Shown: positions 8,170 through 18,252, counted from the first letter of the stretch. The stretch is DNA of 64,000 bases from Phycisphaeraceae bacterium (GCA_040222855.1 JAVKCD010000025.1:744001-808000), one strand, 5' to 3'. A program made the numbers and translations. The notes: generated from the letters alone by a model not told the origin.

Positions 8170-9285
8170 ATGGAAAGCCAGATCAGTGACCCGTATATCT
8201 CGTATCAGCAGCAGAGGCACTTCGGAAGCCTCGATGGTGTGAGGTGTCTGGCGATTCTCGCTGTCGTCTGGCACCACAGCCAAGAGACGTCGTTGGCTTT
8301 GCTTAGCCGGGGTTTTCTGGGCGTGGATCTGTTCTTCGTGCTTTCGGGGTTTCTCATCGTGACGCTGCTGCTTCGGGAGCGTGATCACAAGGGGGTGATC
8401 TCACTTCGGGATTTCTACATGAGGCGATCGCTGCGGATCTTCCCGGTTTACTACGGCTTGCTGGCGGCGCTGGGATTGCTGTATTTGATCAAGCCGACGC
8501 TGGCCGGAGGGGACAGTTTTTTTCGTGATCTGCCCTACTACGCGACCTACACCAGTAACTGGATAAAGACTGACACGCCGAACATGGACATGGTGTGGTC
8601 GCTGGCGGCTGAGGAGCAGTTCTATCTGGTATGGCCAGCGATCGAGCGATTTCTCCCGACGCAGGCGACGCTGACGCTGCTGGGCGGGGGCCTGATCTTG
8701 AATCAGGCGGTCAACTACGGATTGCTCGATGACACTTGGCGATCGTGGACGGGTACAGAGCCGAATCTTCACATTCTTGACGCGACCTTCACGCCAATTC
8801 TACTGGGTGTACTGCTGGCGCATCTGCTGCATCGACGGTGGGGATTTGGATGGTTCTGCAGGATTGCTGGTGCTCAGTGGTCGTCGTTGGCGTGGGGGCT
8901 GGGTCTGCTGGTGGCTATCGCGATCAGCCAGGGTGACATTTCGGGCACGCCACGGCTTGTGATTCAGGTGTTGATGATGGTGTGGCTTGGATCGTTGGTG
9001 ATCCGGGAGGATCATCTGCTGAGCCGCCCGTTGGGCTGGGCACCGATTGCTCGGCTGGGTGCGATCAGTTACGGCATGTACCTTTTCCACATGTTCGCGA
9101 TTCACATCGGCCGCGAAGGCCTGGAGCGTCTGCCTGCGATCGCGTTTCCGGGGGCTCTGTTTGTTCTTGGGCTGTTGGTCACCATTCTCATTGCTGAGGT
9201 CAGCTTCAGGCTCTACGAGACGCCGTTCTTAAGACTCAAGCACCGGTTTGCATGGCGAGGCAAGCCCGACAGCGAGACCGCCTAA
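8170..9285 (+). CDS. Acyltransferase 3 family membrane protein (OafA/YrhL type)
   Basis: This is an integral membrane acyltransferase of about ten predicted helices. Family hallmarks are the N-terminal LDGVRCLAILAVVWHHSQ with the His pair, GVDLFFVLSGFLI, the basic RRSLRIFPVYY segment, and WSLAAEEQFYLVWP. Such enzymes O-acylate extracytoplasmic carbohydrates such as LPS O-antigen, exopolysaccharide or peptidoglycan sugars. The acceptor here is unknown. At 371 residues it lacks the C-terminal SGNH domain found in some relatives. It is a single gene, convergent with fumC (6 bases between stops), so a role in the distant exopolysaccharide locus is only possible. Confidence 0.88.
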   Translation: MESQISDPYISYQQQRHFGSLDGVRCLAILAVVWHHSQETSLALLSRGFLGVDLFFVLSGFLIVTLLLRERDHKGVISLRDFYMRRSLRIFPVYYGLLAALGLLYLIKPTLAGGDSFFRDLPYYATYTSNWIKTDTPNMDMVWSLAAEEQFYLVWPAIERFLPTQATLTLLGGGLILNQAVNYGLLDDTWRSWTGTEPNLHILDATFTPILLGVLLAHLLHRRWGFGWFCRIAGAQWSSLAWGLGLLVAIAISQGDISGTPRLVIQVLMMVWLGSLVIREDHLLSRPLGWAPIARLGAISYGMYLFHMFAIHIGREGLERLPAIAFPGALFVLGLLVTILIAEVSFRLYETPFLRLKHRFAWRGKPDSETA

Positions 9286-9291
9286 CCTCAA

Positions 9292-10710
9292 TCAATCAGG
9301 CCGGGTCATGGCGTCGTAGTTCATCAGCTCAGCCAGGCGGTTGTCGGGCATGAGTTTGAGTTCGCCGACGAGCTGCTTGATGGTTTTGCCCTCGTTGTGG
9401 GCTTGTTTGGCCAAAGCGGCGCACTTGTCGTAGCCGACTTCCGGGGCGAGGGCCGTGATGGTCATCAGACTCTGCTCGAGTAGCTCGGTGCAGCGCGTCT
9501 GATCGACTTCGAGCGCGTCGAGGAGCTTGTCGTTGAAGACTTCGGCGACGTTGCCAAGCAACTCCGCTGACTCGAGGAAAGCCTCGATCATCACAGGCAT
9601 GGCCACGTTCAACTCGAAGAGCGAACCAATCCCGCCTAGACCTGAAGCGGTGACGGTCGCGTCGTTGCCGAGTACTCGGCAGGAGACCTGCATGACCGAT
9701 TCGCAGATCACCGGATTGACCTTTCCGGGCATGATCGACGAGCCGGGCTGGATGGCTGGGAGGATGATCTCGCCGATGCCGCAGCGTGGTCCGCTGCCGA
9801 GGTGGCGGATGTCGTTGGCAATTTTGGTCAGGGACGTGGCGATGGTCTTGAAGTGACCATGGGCAGAGACGAAGGAGTCTTTCGCTGCCTGGGCTTCGGG
9901 GTGATTCTCGGCTTCGACGAAGGTGACGCCGCTGCGTTTAGATAGCGAGGCACAGACTTTTTCGGCGAAGCTGGCATCGGTGTTGATGCCGGTGCCGACG
10001 GCGGTTCCGCCGATGGGCATGTTGGCGAGCATCTCTTTGAGCGCCCACTCGGCGCGTTTGATCGACCATTCAACCTGAGCCGCGTAGCCCGAGAAGACCT
10101 GACCAACGCGGATCGGGGTGGCGTCCATGAGGTGAGTGCGGCCGGTCTTGATGATGCTGTCCCACTGCTTTGCCTTGGCATCGAGACCTTGATGCAGCTT
10201 GCGCAGCTTGGGCAACAGGTTGTTCTGGATGGCGAGGGCACCGGCGATGTGCATGGCTGTCGGGAAAGTGTCGTTACTGGACTGGCCCATGTTGACATGG
10301 TCGTTGGGATGGACCCCGCCTTCGGCCTTGACGTGGCGGCCAAGGCCGAGCTTCTCGTTGGCCAGCGTGGCGATGACCTCATTGGCGTTCATGTTGGTGC
10401 TGGTGCCCGAGCCGGTCTGGTAGACATCAACCGGGAAGTGCTGATCCCACTGGCCAGCAGCGACTTCATCGCAGGCGTCGATGATCGCCTTGGCGAGCCT
10501 CTTGTCGAGCTTGCCAAGTTCAATGTTGGCTTCGGCGCAGGCGGCTTTGAGGTGGCCAAAGGCGTGGATGACCGTGCCGGTCATCGGGCGGTTGGCAATC
10601 GGGAAGTTATCAACCGCCCGGGCGGTTGAAGCGCCGTAGAGAGCGTCAGCGTGGACGGGCATCTCGCCCATCGAGTCTTTTTCGATTCGAGTCGAGCCAG
10701 TCGCGGCCAT
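9292..10710 (-). CDS. fumC: Fumarate hydratase class II
   Basis: This cytoplasmic TCA-cycle enzyme interconverts fumarate and malate without a metal cluster. Conserved superfamily regions are complete: TGSGTSTNMNANEVIA (99-114), the SSND motif (144-147), RTHLMDATPI (191-200), GTAVGTGIN (235-243) and the flexible signature loop GSSIMPGKVNP (323-333) carrying the catalytic serine. Length 472 is typical. GGAGG stands 8 bases before the ATG. Aspartase is the main alternative in this superfamily, but the overall pattern fits FumC. Transcribed alone, convergent with the acyltransferase gene. Confidence 0.95.
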   Translation of the reverse strand: MAATGSTRIEKDSMGEMPVHADALYGASTARAVDNFPIANRPMTGTVIHAFGHLKAACAEANIELGKLDKRLAKAIIDACDEVAAGQWDQHFPVDVYQTGSGTSTNMNANEVIATLANEKLGLGRHVKAEGGVHPNDHVNMGQSSNDTFPTAMHIAGALAIQNNLLPKLRKLHQGLDAKAKQWDSIIKTGRTHLMDATPIRVGQVFSGYAAQVEWSIKRAEWALKEMLANMPIGGTAVGTGINTDASFAEKVCASLSKRSGVTFVEAENHPEAQAAKDSFVSAHGHFKTIATSLTKIANDIRHLGSGPRCGIGEIILPAIQPGSSIMPGKVNPVICESVMQVSCRVLGNDATVTASGLGGIGSLFELNVAMPVMIEAFLESAELLGNVAEVFNDKLLDALEVDQTRCTELLEQSLMTITALAPEVGYDKCAALAKQAHNEGKTIKQLVGELKLMPDNRLAELMNYDAMTRPD

Positions 10711-10810
10711 CGTGAACCTCCGGGTTAATCAAAAGACCAAATGCACCTGCGATCTAGTCTAGTGGTTCAGGATACCCGCCACAACTCGCCTGTAGGTTGC
10801 GAAACATGAG

Positions 10811-10840
10811 AAAACCCCGAGAGCGGGTCCCGGGGTTGCG
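10811..10840 (-). terminator. Rho-independent terminator of the coiled-coil gene
   Basis: The reverse strand reads AACCCCG (10837-10831), a GC-rich loop of about 11 bases, and CGGGGTT (10819-10813) followed by TT, then CTC. It lies 24 bases past the stop of the gene at 10864-12639. Confidence 0.7.
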
Positions 10841-10863
10841 TGGGTTTATTTGGCGGGTTGTGG

Positions 10864-12639
10864 TCAGGCGGCTTCTGTCTTGGGCGCACTCTGCTGTGGA
10901 GCCATACCGACCTTCTGAGCCATGGCAGGGAGGGCGTCGCTGACGTTTTCGGCGGCGACCCTGGCGATGGCGGGCCAGGTGGCCTGGTCGGCTGCCTGAC
11001 GGACGCGGGCGAGCGCCTCCCGGACGCTCTGGTCGGCTTCCTGGGTGAGTTTCTGCAACTGCGGGCGGAGGTTACTCAGGCGTTCGGCGATCCGCTGGTC
11101 GCTGGATTCGATCATGGCGTCGGCCTGAGCCTCGGCCTGAGCGAGTTTCTGCTCGATGGCCTGCTGGGCTTGAGCCAGCTCTGTCGATAGAGCCGGTCGC
11201 ACGCCTTCAACCCGTCGGCGTAGCTGCGACTCGATCAGGCTGATCATCGCGTGTGACGACTCGCGCAGCTCACTCATCCGCTGCTGCATCGACGATTGCT
11301 CGCCCTCGAAGACCCCGCTGATCTGCTCGCGCATCTCACGGACACGATCGGCGCAAAGCCGAGTGATCGGCTCGACGGCTTCATCGGCCTTGGCTCGGAG
11401 ACTGGCGAGCGTGTCGGCGGACTGCTCACGATAGCCGGAGAGCATGTCGTTGGTCTTCTGGCTCGTCTCGCGATCAAGGGCGGCGATGGCCTCGTCCGCT
11501 TCACGACGGATCTTGTCGGACACGTTGACAAGAGCGTTGCGGAGGTCGGCCTCGGCGCGGTCAGCGACGGTCTTGAGGACGGCTTCCTGCTCGACGCGGC
11601 CCTGTTCGATGCGTCGGATGATCTGCTGATGGCGATCCTCAATGGTCTGATCCATCGCACGCAACTGGGACTCTGCGTTCTGCTGAGCCTTGTGGATCAG
11701 GCCATCGGCGCGACCCTGAGCGTCGTCGGCGGTGGACTCGATCTGAGATTGCATCCGCTTCTGGATCTTCCTGGTGGATGCTTCGGCATCTTCGACCAAC
11801 GCCGTGCGGGTCTGCTCGATCTGCTTGCCGGAGCGATCTTTGATGGTGGTTGCGAACAGTTCGAGCTGCTCTTCCATCTCGGCGGAGCTTTGCTCGATGA
11901 TCGAGACCGCCTGCTCACGGACCTTGCCTGCGGCGCTGGCGAAGCGTTCATCGAGCGCCTTGCCGAGTTCAGTGAACTGCTGATTGATCCGCTCCTGTTG
12001 CTCTGCGGCACGGGTCTCAAGGATCTGCGTGAGCTTCTGATCAAAGATGCTTGCCTGTTCATTGAGCTTCTGCTCAGCGAGTCCGATCATCTGCGTGATG
12101 CGCTCGGCGAGTGGACGGGTTGCACGATCGAGATCAACGCGAAGGCTCTCGCTGGCTCGCTTCTGCTCCTGGGCCATCGCCTCCTGGAATGGTCGGGCCA
12201 GGTCGCGGGCACGCTCAGTGAGCCTGTCGCTGCCGTCTGAGATCTGCTGGTCAATATCTGATTGGAGACTGGTGGTCCGGGCATGGATCTCGCGATGGGC
12301 CTTCTCGGCTTCGGCAAGGCTATCCCGAGCCAACTCGGCGGCTTCGAGGAGTCCTTCGATATCGCGCCGACGGTTATCGGACGCCGACTCCTGCCCGTTG
12401 AGTTCGCTCAGGCGACGGGTGATGGCGTCGTCGAGTGTGGCGATCCGGTCGGCCAGCTTCTGGAGCTTGGCTGCAGGGATGGGGGTGCCGACCTCAGACA
12501 ATCGGGATTCAAACTCGCGGATCAGCCGAAGCAGCCGGAGCCGTTCCTGATGAGCGCGATCGACGGTCTGGGATAGCTCCGCCTGAAGGCCACGGGCGGC
12601 CGAGGCGTCGAAGTATGCCGGTTCCGGGTTCGAGTTCAT
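10864..12639 (-). CDS. Large coiled-coil protein, unknown function
   Basis: The ATG at 12639 gives a 591-residue protein (MNSNPEPAYFDASAARG...) that is almost entirely predicted alpha-helix, rich in Gln, Glu, Ala, Arg and Ser, with heptad-like spacing and repeated EQKLxQ, RxDxATRPLAERI-type helices. No transmembrane helix, signal peptide or enzymatic motif is visible. The pattern resembles apolipoprotein-like or cytoskeletal coiled-coil proteins. The same frame stays open to 12846, but using that start would overlap the metK start and consume the divergent promoter region; the added 69 residues are also not helical. I therefore favour 12639. A structural or cell-organisation role is plausible, but nothing in the sequence proves it. 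Confidence 0.75.
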   Translation of the reverse strand: MNSNPEPAYFDASAARGLQAELSQTVDRAHQERLRLLRLIREFESRLSEVGTPIPAAKLQKLADRIATLDDAITRRLSELNGQESASDNRRRDIEGLLEAAELARDSLAEAEKAHREIHARTTSLQSDIDQQISDGSDRLTERARDLARPFQEAMAQEQKRASESLRVDLDRATRPLAERITQMIGLAEQKLNEQASIFDQKLTQILETRAAEQQERINQQFTELGKALDERFASAAGKVREQAVSIIEQSSAEMEEQLELFATTIKDRSGKQIEQTRTALVEDAEASTRKIQKRMQSQIESTADDAQGRADGLIHKAQQNAESQLRAMDQTIEDRHQQIIRRIEQGRVEQEAVLKTVADRAEADLRNALVNVSDKIRREADEAIAALDRETSQKTNDMLSGYREQSADTLASLRAKADEAVEPITRLCADRVREMREQISGVFEGEQSSMQQRMSELRESSHAMISLIESQLRRRVEGVRPALSTELAQAQQAIEQKLAQAEAQADAMIESSDQRIAERLSNLRPQLQKLTQEADQSVREALARVRQAADQATWPAIARVAAENVSDALPAMAQKVGMAPQQSAPKTEAA

Positions 12640-12767
12640 TGAGGTCACGTGATGGCTCCTGCGGGGGCCCCGCAGGGCCGGTTCGATCGCTTCTCCGGTA
12701 TCGGGTGAGTCGGTCTGTAAGGATTGCACGGGTTCTGGGGCACCCCGGTTATCGGCCGGCATCTGGT

Positions 12768-12796
12768 TGCCCTGACCCCCAAAACCGGCTAAAACC
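12768..12796 (+). promoter_or_regulatory. Candidate promoter for metK
   Basis: TTGCCC (12768-12773) and TAAAAC (12791-12796) are separated by 17 bases, each matching 4 of 6 consensus positions. It lies 49 bases before the metK ATG in the divergent gap. No SAM riboswitch core was recognised in this leader. Confidence 0.35.
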
Positions 12797-12844
12797 CTTG
12801 CCCACACGCTCGTATGAGCTTTCCCCAGAAAGGATTCGTTTCCC

Positions 12845-14068
12845 ATGCCCCAGCGCGGCCACCACCTATTTACCAGCGAGTCAGTATCGATGGGTCACCC
12901 TGACAAGGTGTCCGATCAGGTCTCCGACGCCGTCCTCGACCTCCTGATTGCCCTCGATCCTCAGGCCCGTGTGGCTTGCGAGACCATGTGCACCACCGGC
13001 TTGGTTGTCGTTGGCGGCGAGATCACAGTGCACACCCCCAAGGCGGTTGCCGCATTGAATGATGTTGAGCAGGTCACCCGCGAGACGCTCCGCAAGATCG
13101 GGTATGCGGGCGATATCGGGATGCACTTCGACGCCGATGGCTGCGGGGTGCTCCGGACCTTCCACGGCCAGTCCGCCGACATCAGCCGCGGCGTCTCCAA
13201 GAAGGAGCCGGGAGCGGGTGATCAGGGCTTGATGTTCGGGTTCGCCTGCAAGGAAACGCGGAATCTGATGCCCCTGCCGATTGATTTATCTCACCGCCTC
13301 GTTGAGAAGCACGCTCAAGTCCGTCAGGCCAACAAGGTCAAGGGCCTTCGCCCCGACGCCAAGAGTCAGGTCACGGTCGAGTACAACGCCAAGGGCAAGC
13401 CCGTCCGAATCGATACCGTCGTGCTCTCGACTCAGCACACCGCCGACTGGAACGGCACCAAGAAGCAGGCTCAACTCCGGCAGCAGATCATCAAGCACAT
13501 CATCGATCCGGTGATGCCCAAGAGGCTCTACGACCCGAAGACCGTGCGGATCTATGTGAATCCAACCGGCCAGTTTGAGGTTGGCGGGCCGCATGGCGAC
13601 GTCGGCCTGACCGGTCGCAAGATCATCGTCGATACCTATGGCGGGCGTGGCCGTCATGGCGGCGGTGCCTTCTCGGGCAAGGACCCTTCCAAGGTCGATC
13701 GCTCGGCGGCGTACATGGCACGCTACGTTGCGAAGAATGTCGTCGCTGCCGGGCTCGCCGATCAATGTGAAGTCCAGCTCTCCTACGCCATCGGCGTAGC
13801 AAAGCCCACATCGGTCAACGTCGATTGCTTTGGCACCGCCACGGTGGACGAGGATGACCTGGCCAAGGCGATTGCCAAGGTCTTCCCGCTGACCCCGCGC
13901 GGGATTCTCGATCATCTCAAGCTGCGTAACCCGATCTTCAGCCCCACTGCGGCCCACGGCCACTTCGGCCGGCAGCCGGGTACCGTGACGGTCAATGGCA
14001 AGAAGTACCAGACGTTTACGTGGGAAAAAACCGACATGGCCAACGCCTTGGCCAAGGCCCTGCGCTGA
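12845..14068 (+). CDS. metK: S-adenosylmethionine synthetase
   Basis: MetK makes S-adenosylmethionine from methionine and ATP, supplying methyl groups for RsmH among others and SAM for radical-SAM enzymes such as MiaB. The ATP/metal site [16 protein letters not shown] appears near residue 16, the hexapeptide-like [12 protein letters not shown] in the middle, and the P-loop-like [19 protein letters not shown] in the last third. At 407 residues it is full length. A purine-rich AGAAAGGA precedes the start. It is divergent from the coiled-coil gene and is followed 29 bases later by ptsI. Confidence 0.96.
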   Translation: MPQRGHHLFTSESVSMGHPDKVSDQVSDAVLDLLIALDPQARVACETMCTTGLVVVGGEITVHTPKAVAALNDVEQVTRETLRKIGYAGDIGMHFDADGCGVLRTFHGQSADISRGVSKKEPGAGDQGLMFGFACKETRNLMPLPIDLSHRLVEKHAQVRQANKVKGLRPDAKSQVTVEYNAKGKPVRIDTVVLSTQHTADWNGTKKQAQLRQQIIKHIIDPVMPKRLYDPKTVRIYVNPTGQFEVGGPHGDVGLTGRKIIVDTYGGRGRHGGGAFSGKDPSKVDRSAAYMARYVAKNVVAAGLADQCEVQLSYAIGVAKPTSVNVDCFGTATVDEDDLAKAIAKVFPLTPRGILDHLKLRNPIFSPTAAHGHFGRQPGTVTVNGKKYQTFTWEKTDMANALAKALR

Positions 14069-14097
14069 GCAGCGCCTCCAGGAACTGAGTCGCCGGC

Positions 14098-15864
14098 ATG
14101 CTGATTAAGCAGGGCATCCCGGTCTCGCCCGGCGTGGCGATGCACAAGGCACTGGTCCTCGACGCGGAGGACCAGCCGGTCCCCCGCCGAGTGATCCCGG
14201 CATCACGGGTCAACAGCGAACTCGAGCACTTCGAGCGGGCGGTCACGCGCTCGATCACCCAGCTCCGGGAGTTGCAGAAGCAGACCGAGGAATCCCTCGG
14301 CAGGGAACTGGCCCGGATCTTTGCTTTCCACATCGGGATGCTCAGCGACGACAAGCTGCTCGAACAGGTCCGCACGCTCATCCGAACCGATCGGGTGACC
14401 GCTGAGTACGCCGTCTCGACGGTCCTCAGGCGTCTCGAAGACGTGTTCCTGGAACAGGAGACCCGCTACTTCCGCGACCGGGTCAGCGACATCTCTGATC
14501 TGGAGCGCCGGCTGCTCTCGGAGCTTCGGCCTGCGCCGACCAACAAGCTGCACAACATCACCGAGCCGGTGGTCGTGATCGCCCACGACCTGACGCCAAG
14601 CCAGACTGCCGATTTTGATCGCACGAAGGTGATGGCCATCGCGACCGACGCTGGCGGGCGCACGTCTCACACCGCGATCCTGGCGCACGCGCTGGGCATC
14701 CCCGCCGTGGTCGGGCTGGGCGACCTCACACGATCGGTGACCTCCGGCGACACGGTGATCATCGACGGTAACCGCGGGCGCGTGGCCGTAAGCCCGGATG
14801 CCGAGAACGTCCTCGGCTACCAGCAGGAAGTCCGCCGGTACGCCGCCTTTGCAACCATGCTCGCCGAGATCCAGTCGAAACCGGCCGAGACGACCGATGG
14901 CGTCGCAATCGAGCTGATGGCCAACATCGAGTTCCCTTCTGAGATCGAGGAAGCTCTGTCAGCCGGGGCGATGGGTGTCGGACTCTATCGAACCGAGTTT
15001 CTCTTTCTCGCCTCTCCGGTCCCGCCGACTGAGAACGACCAGGTTGCCAGCTACACCGAAGCCATCCGCGCCCTCGATGGCAAACCGCTGACCATCCGGA
15101 CCCTCGACCTGGGTGCGGACAAGATCGCGCCATCCTTGGGCTCACTCGAATCCTCCGAGCGCAATCCTTTCCTGGGCTGTCGCTCGATCAGGCTGTGCCT
15201 CCAGAATCTCCCGCTGTTCCGCAACCAGCTCCGGGCCATTCTCCGCGCGAGTGCCGAGGGGCCGGTCAAGATCATGTTCCCTCTCATCAGCAACATCATG
15301 GAGCTGCGGCAGGCCAAGATGATCTTCGCTGACGTCCGAGAAGACTTAGAGGACCAGGGCGTCCCTTTTGACCCCGACATCCCACTGGGAATGATGATCG
15401 AGGTTCCTTCCGCAGCGATCCAGGCCAACTGCTTCGCCAAGGAGTGCGATTTCTTCTCGGTCGGCACCAATGACCTGATCCAGTACACCGTTGCTGTGGA
15501 CCGAAGTAACGAAAGGATCGCCAGCCTCTATTCGGGCGGGCATCCGGCGGTGATCTCGCTGGTCCGCGATGTGATCCGGGTTGCCCGCCGGGCAAAGATC
15601 GGCGTGAGCCTATGCGGCGAGATGGCCGGTGAGCCGGAGTTTGCCCTGCTGCTCCTGGGCCTTGGCCTGCGATCCCTGTCGGTGACACCCCCGGCCATCC
15701 CGACGGTCAAGAAGCTGATACGATCCGTCTCCATAGGCCACTGCGAAAGGATCGCTCGGAAGGCCAGGAGCTTTGATTCCGACCGCGAGGTGATGAAATA
15801 CCTCCGCGATGAACTCGAACGAACTCTCCCCGAGGCATTTGGTGGCCGTTCCACCACATACTAG
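14098..15864 (+). CDS. ptsI: Phosphoenolpyruvate-protein phosphotransferase (PTS enzyme I)
   Basis: Enzyme I takes phosphate from phosphoenolpyruvate onto a histidine and passes it to HPr. The phosphohistidine motif GGRTSHTAILA is present with His191. The PEP-binding barrel has GVGLYRTEFLF, RTLDLGADK, NPFLGCRSIRL and SVGTNDLIQYT, and the C-terminal EMAGEPEF. Length 588 is standard, and no GAF domain of the nitrogen-type enzyme (PtsP) is fused. No HPr or enzyme II gene lies in the window, so it acts with partners elsewhere, perhaps in a regulatory phosphorelay rather than sugar uptake (inference). Confidence 0.94.
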   Translation: MLIKQGIPVSPGVAMHKALVLDAEDQPVPRRVIPASRVNSELEHFERAVTRSITQLRELQKQTEESLGRELARIFAFHIGMLSDDKLLEQVRTLIRTDRVTAEYAVSTVLRRLEDVFLEQETRYFRDRVSDISDLERRLLSELRPAPTNKLHNITEPVVVIAHDLTPSQTADFDRTKVMAIATDAGGRTSHTAILAHALGIPAVVGLGDLTRSVTSGDTVIIDGNRGRVAVSPDAENVLGYQQEVRRYAAFATMLAEIQSKPAETTDGVAIELMANIEFPSEIEEALSAGAMGVGLYRTEFLFLASPVPPTENDQVASYTEAIRALDGKPLTIRTLDLGADKIAPSLGSLESSERNPFLGCRSIRLCLQNLPLFRNQLRAILRASAEGPVKIMFPLISNIMELRQAKMIFADVREDLEDQGVPFDPDIPLGMMIEVPSAAIQANCFAKECDFFSVGTNDLIQYTVAVDRSNERIASLYSGGHPAVISLVRDVIRVARRAKIGVSLCGEMAGEPEFALLLLGLGLRSLSVTPPAIPTVKKLIRSVSIGHCERIARKARSFDSDREVMKYLRDELERTLPEAFGGRSTTY

Positions 15865-16047
15865 ACCTCGGGACCGTACAACGTCGGGCCCCCGCTCGCC
15901 CACAAGGCTCGAGCGCAAGGCCCCCAAGCAAGAGGCAGCCGGTTTGATCGGGAAGGATCCCACCACCCGTCAGCGCCGACCCCAAACATCATCGGGGACG
16001 CGCGATAGGTGCGGGCTTCATGCCCCGACTTCATCCGCTGGAGGAAT

Positions 16048-18252
16048 GTGCCCAAGACACAAATGCTGATCAACGACATCGCAGGCGAAGAATGCCGCAT
16101 CGCCGTCATCACCGACGGCAAACTCGAGGAGTTCTATCAGGAACGAGCCTCGGCCGATTCGCACGTCGGAAATCTCTATCTCGGGAAAGTCACCAACGTC
16201 GAACCGTCTATCCAGGCGGCCTTCGTCGATTTCGGGCTCGAACGAAACGGCTTCCTGCACATCTCTGATGTCCACCCGATGTACTTCCCCGGCGAAGACC
16301 GGGAGGAGTTCGAGAAGGTAGGCGTCAAGACGCCCCGCCGAGAGCGCCCGCCGATCCAGAACTGCCTCCGCCGCGGCTCCAAGGTCGTTGTGCAGGTGCT
16401 CAAAGAAGGCATCGGCACCAAGGGACCAACGCTCACCAGCTACCTGTCGATCCCCGGTCGCTACTTGGTGATGATGCCCAACATGAAGCACGCCGGGGTC
16501 TCGCGCAAGGTCGAGGATGACGAAGCACGACGCGAGATGCGCCAGATCCTCAAGGAGCTTAACCCACCCGAAGACTTCGGCGTCATCGTCCGGACCGCAG
16601 GCATCGGGCAGACCAAAACCGAAATCAAGCGCGACCTCTCCTACCTCACCCGGCTGTGGGACTCGATCGAGAAGCGTAAAAAGAAACTCCGCGCCGTCGG
16701 CCTGCTCTACGCTGAGTCAGACCTGATTATCCGCACGATCCGTGATGTCTACACCACCGCGATCGAGGAAATCATCGTTGACTCTCATGCAGCGGCTCAG
16801 CGCGTCGCCGACTTCCTCGCCGTCATCAACCCTCGCTCCAAGACCAAGGTCTTTCACGACAACAACCCGATCCCGCTGTTCCACCGACAGGATATTGAGC
16901 CGCAGATCGAGGCGATCTCAGCCCGCGAAGTCCCTCTTAAATCAGGCGGCTCCCTCGTCTTCGACCAGGCCGAAGCGCTCGTCGCCATCGATGTCAACTC
17001 CGGCAAGAGCCGCGATGCCAAGGACGCCGAATCCAACGCCTATAACACCAACGCCGAGGCGATCGAAGAGATCGCGCGCCAGCTCCGCCTCCGCGACCTG
17101 GGCGGGGTCGTCATCCTTGACCTCATCGACATGATGCAGCTCAAGAACCGTCGAACCATCGAATCTCGCTTCAAGGCACTGATGAAGGATGACCGGGCGC
17201 GAACACGCGTCGGCTCGATCAGCCAGTTCGGGATTTTGGAGATGACCCGCCAGCGTATGCGACCATCGCTGCGACGATCACTCTTTGAGGACTGCCCCTC
17301 CTGTCAGGGCATCGGGCAGGTCCGCAGCAAGGAGTCCGTCGTCCTGCATGTGATGCGTGAGCTCGCGTTCGTGATGCACCGCGAACACGTGGCACGTGTC
17401 GAACTGACGATCAGCCCCGACGTCGCCTTCCTCCTGCTCAATCGACGCCGAAGACAGCTCACGGCGCTGGAACACACCTTCAACAAAGATGTCACCGTCA
17501 GAGTCGGCGGGGCATCGGTCGATTACATCAACATCGCCGCCTTCGACGAGCGTGGCACTCTGATCAACATGGCGACCCTGACCGAGCAGGTACGCAAAGC
17601 CTCCAACGCAAAATCCGGGCTGACGCAGATCGTCGGTAAGCCCTCTGATCCCATCGAAATGGATGAGGAAGACGAGGCACCCGCGCCACCGTCGCAACAG
17701 CCAAAGGCAGCCTCTTCCGACGATGCCGCCTCGGGTAGTTACATCGATGCCGTGGATGATGACAGCCCCGAAGAAGGCCCGAAGAAGAAACGTCGCCGAA
17801 GGCGTCGACGCCGGGGCAAGAACGAGGAAGGCCAGATCGAAGGCAACGAAGCCGTCGCCAGCGATTCGACACCGCAGGAGCCAGACGCTCCGGAAGTGTC
17901 CATCGAAGCGCTAGCCGAAGAACAGTCCGAGCGCACCGATGAGAGCGACGAAGACGGCGCCCCCAAGAAGAAGCGGCGCCGACGACGACGGTCCCGAACT
18001 AAGTCAGCCACTTCGACTGACGAACAGACCGATGCACCGGTTACACCGGAAGCTGAACAACCCGCCGCAGCCGTCGCGCAGGCGGATGCCCCCCCTGCCG
18101 AGGAGACTGGCGAGGACGGCGCTCCCAAGAAGAAGCGACGACGCCGACGCCGATCTCGAAGCAAAGCTGCCTCCGACGAGGGACAGGATTCGGGTGATGG
18201 TTCATCGTCCGGTTACTCAAACTCCGTCCTTGCGACCGAGGAAGCCTCATGA
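16048..18252 (+). CDS. rne: Ribonuclease E/G with a repeated basic C-terminal tail
   Basis: This is the endoribonuclease that starts mRNA decay and processes rRNA and tRNA. The S1 domain (GNLYLGKVTNVEPSIQAAF) and the catalytic core with both metal-binding aspartates (AIDVNSGK and VVILDLIDMM) are present, plus the zinc-link CPSC. GTG 16048, preceded by GGAGGA, gives MPKTQMLIND, which fits the family N-terminus; an upstream in-frame ATG at 16009 lacks a ribosome site. After residue 550 the protein is a disordered acidic tail containing three copies of a PKKKRRRRRR block (near 17779, 17962 and 18124), each preceded by acidic residues. The tail may bind RNA or partners. It overlaps dxr by 4 bases. 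Confidence 0.93.
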   Translation: MPKTQMLINDIAGEECRIAVITDGKLEEFYQERASADSHVGNLYLGKVTNVEPSIQAAFVDFGLERNGFLHISDVHPMYFPGEDREEFEKVGVKTPRRERPPIQNCLRRGSKVVVQVLKEGIGTKGPTLTSYLSIPGRYLVMMPNMKHAGVSRKVEDDEARREMRQILKELNPPEDFGVIVRTAGIGQTKTEIKRDLSYLTRLWDSIEKRKKKLRAVGLLYAESDLIIRTIRDVYTTAIEEIIVDSHAAAQRVADFLAVINPRSKTKVFHDNNPIPLFHRQDIEPQIEAISAREVPLKSGGSLVFDQAEALVAIDVNSGKSRDAKDAESNAYNTNAEAIEEIARQLRLRDLGGVVILDLIDMMQLKNRRTIESRFKALMKDDRARTRVGSISQFGILEMTRQRMRPSLRRSLFEDCPSCQGIGQVRSKESVVLHVMRELAFVMHREHVARVELTISPDVAFLLLNRRRRQLTALEHTFNKDVTVRVGGASVDYINIAAFDERGTLINMATLTEQVRKASNAKSGLTQIVGKPSDPIEMDEEDEAPAPPSQQPKAASSDDAASGSYIDAVDDDSPEEGPKKKRRRRRRRRGKNEEGQIEGNEAVASDSTPQEPDAPEVSIEALAEEQSERTDESDEDGAPKKKRRRRRRSRTKSATSTDEQTDAPVTPEAEQPAAAVAQADAPPAEETGEDGAPKKKRRRRRRSRSKAASDEGQDSGDGSSSGYSNSVLATEEAS

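Noticed and set aside
12780-12844. SAM riboswitch before metK
   Set aside because: I looked for the SAM-I, SAM-II and SAH core patterns and saw none. A covariance-model search could still find a divergent one.
12640-12846. N-terminal extension of the coiled-coil gene to 12846
   Set aside because: It would overlap the start of metK and contain both divergent promoters; the added residues are not helical like the rest.
16009-16047. Upstream ATG 16009 for the ribonuclease E/G gene
   Set aside because: It lacks a ribosome site; GTG 16048 has GGAGGA before it and gives the usual N-terminus.
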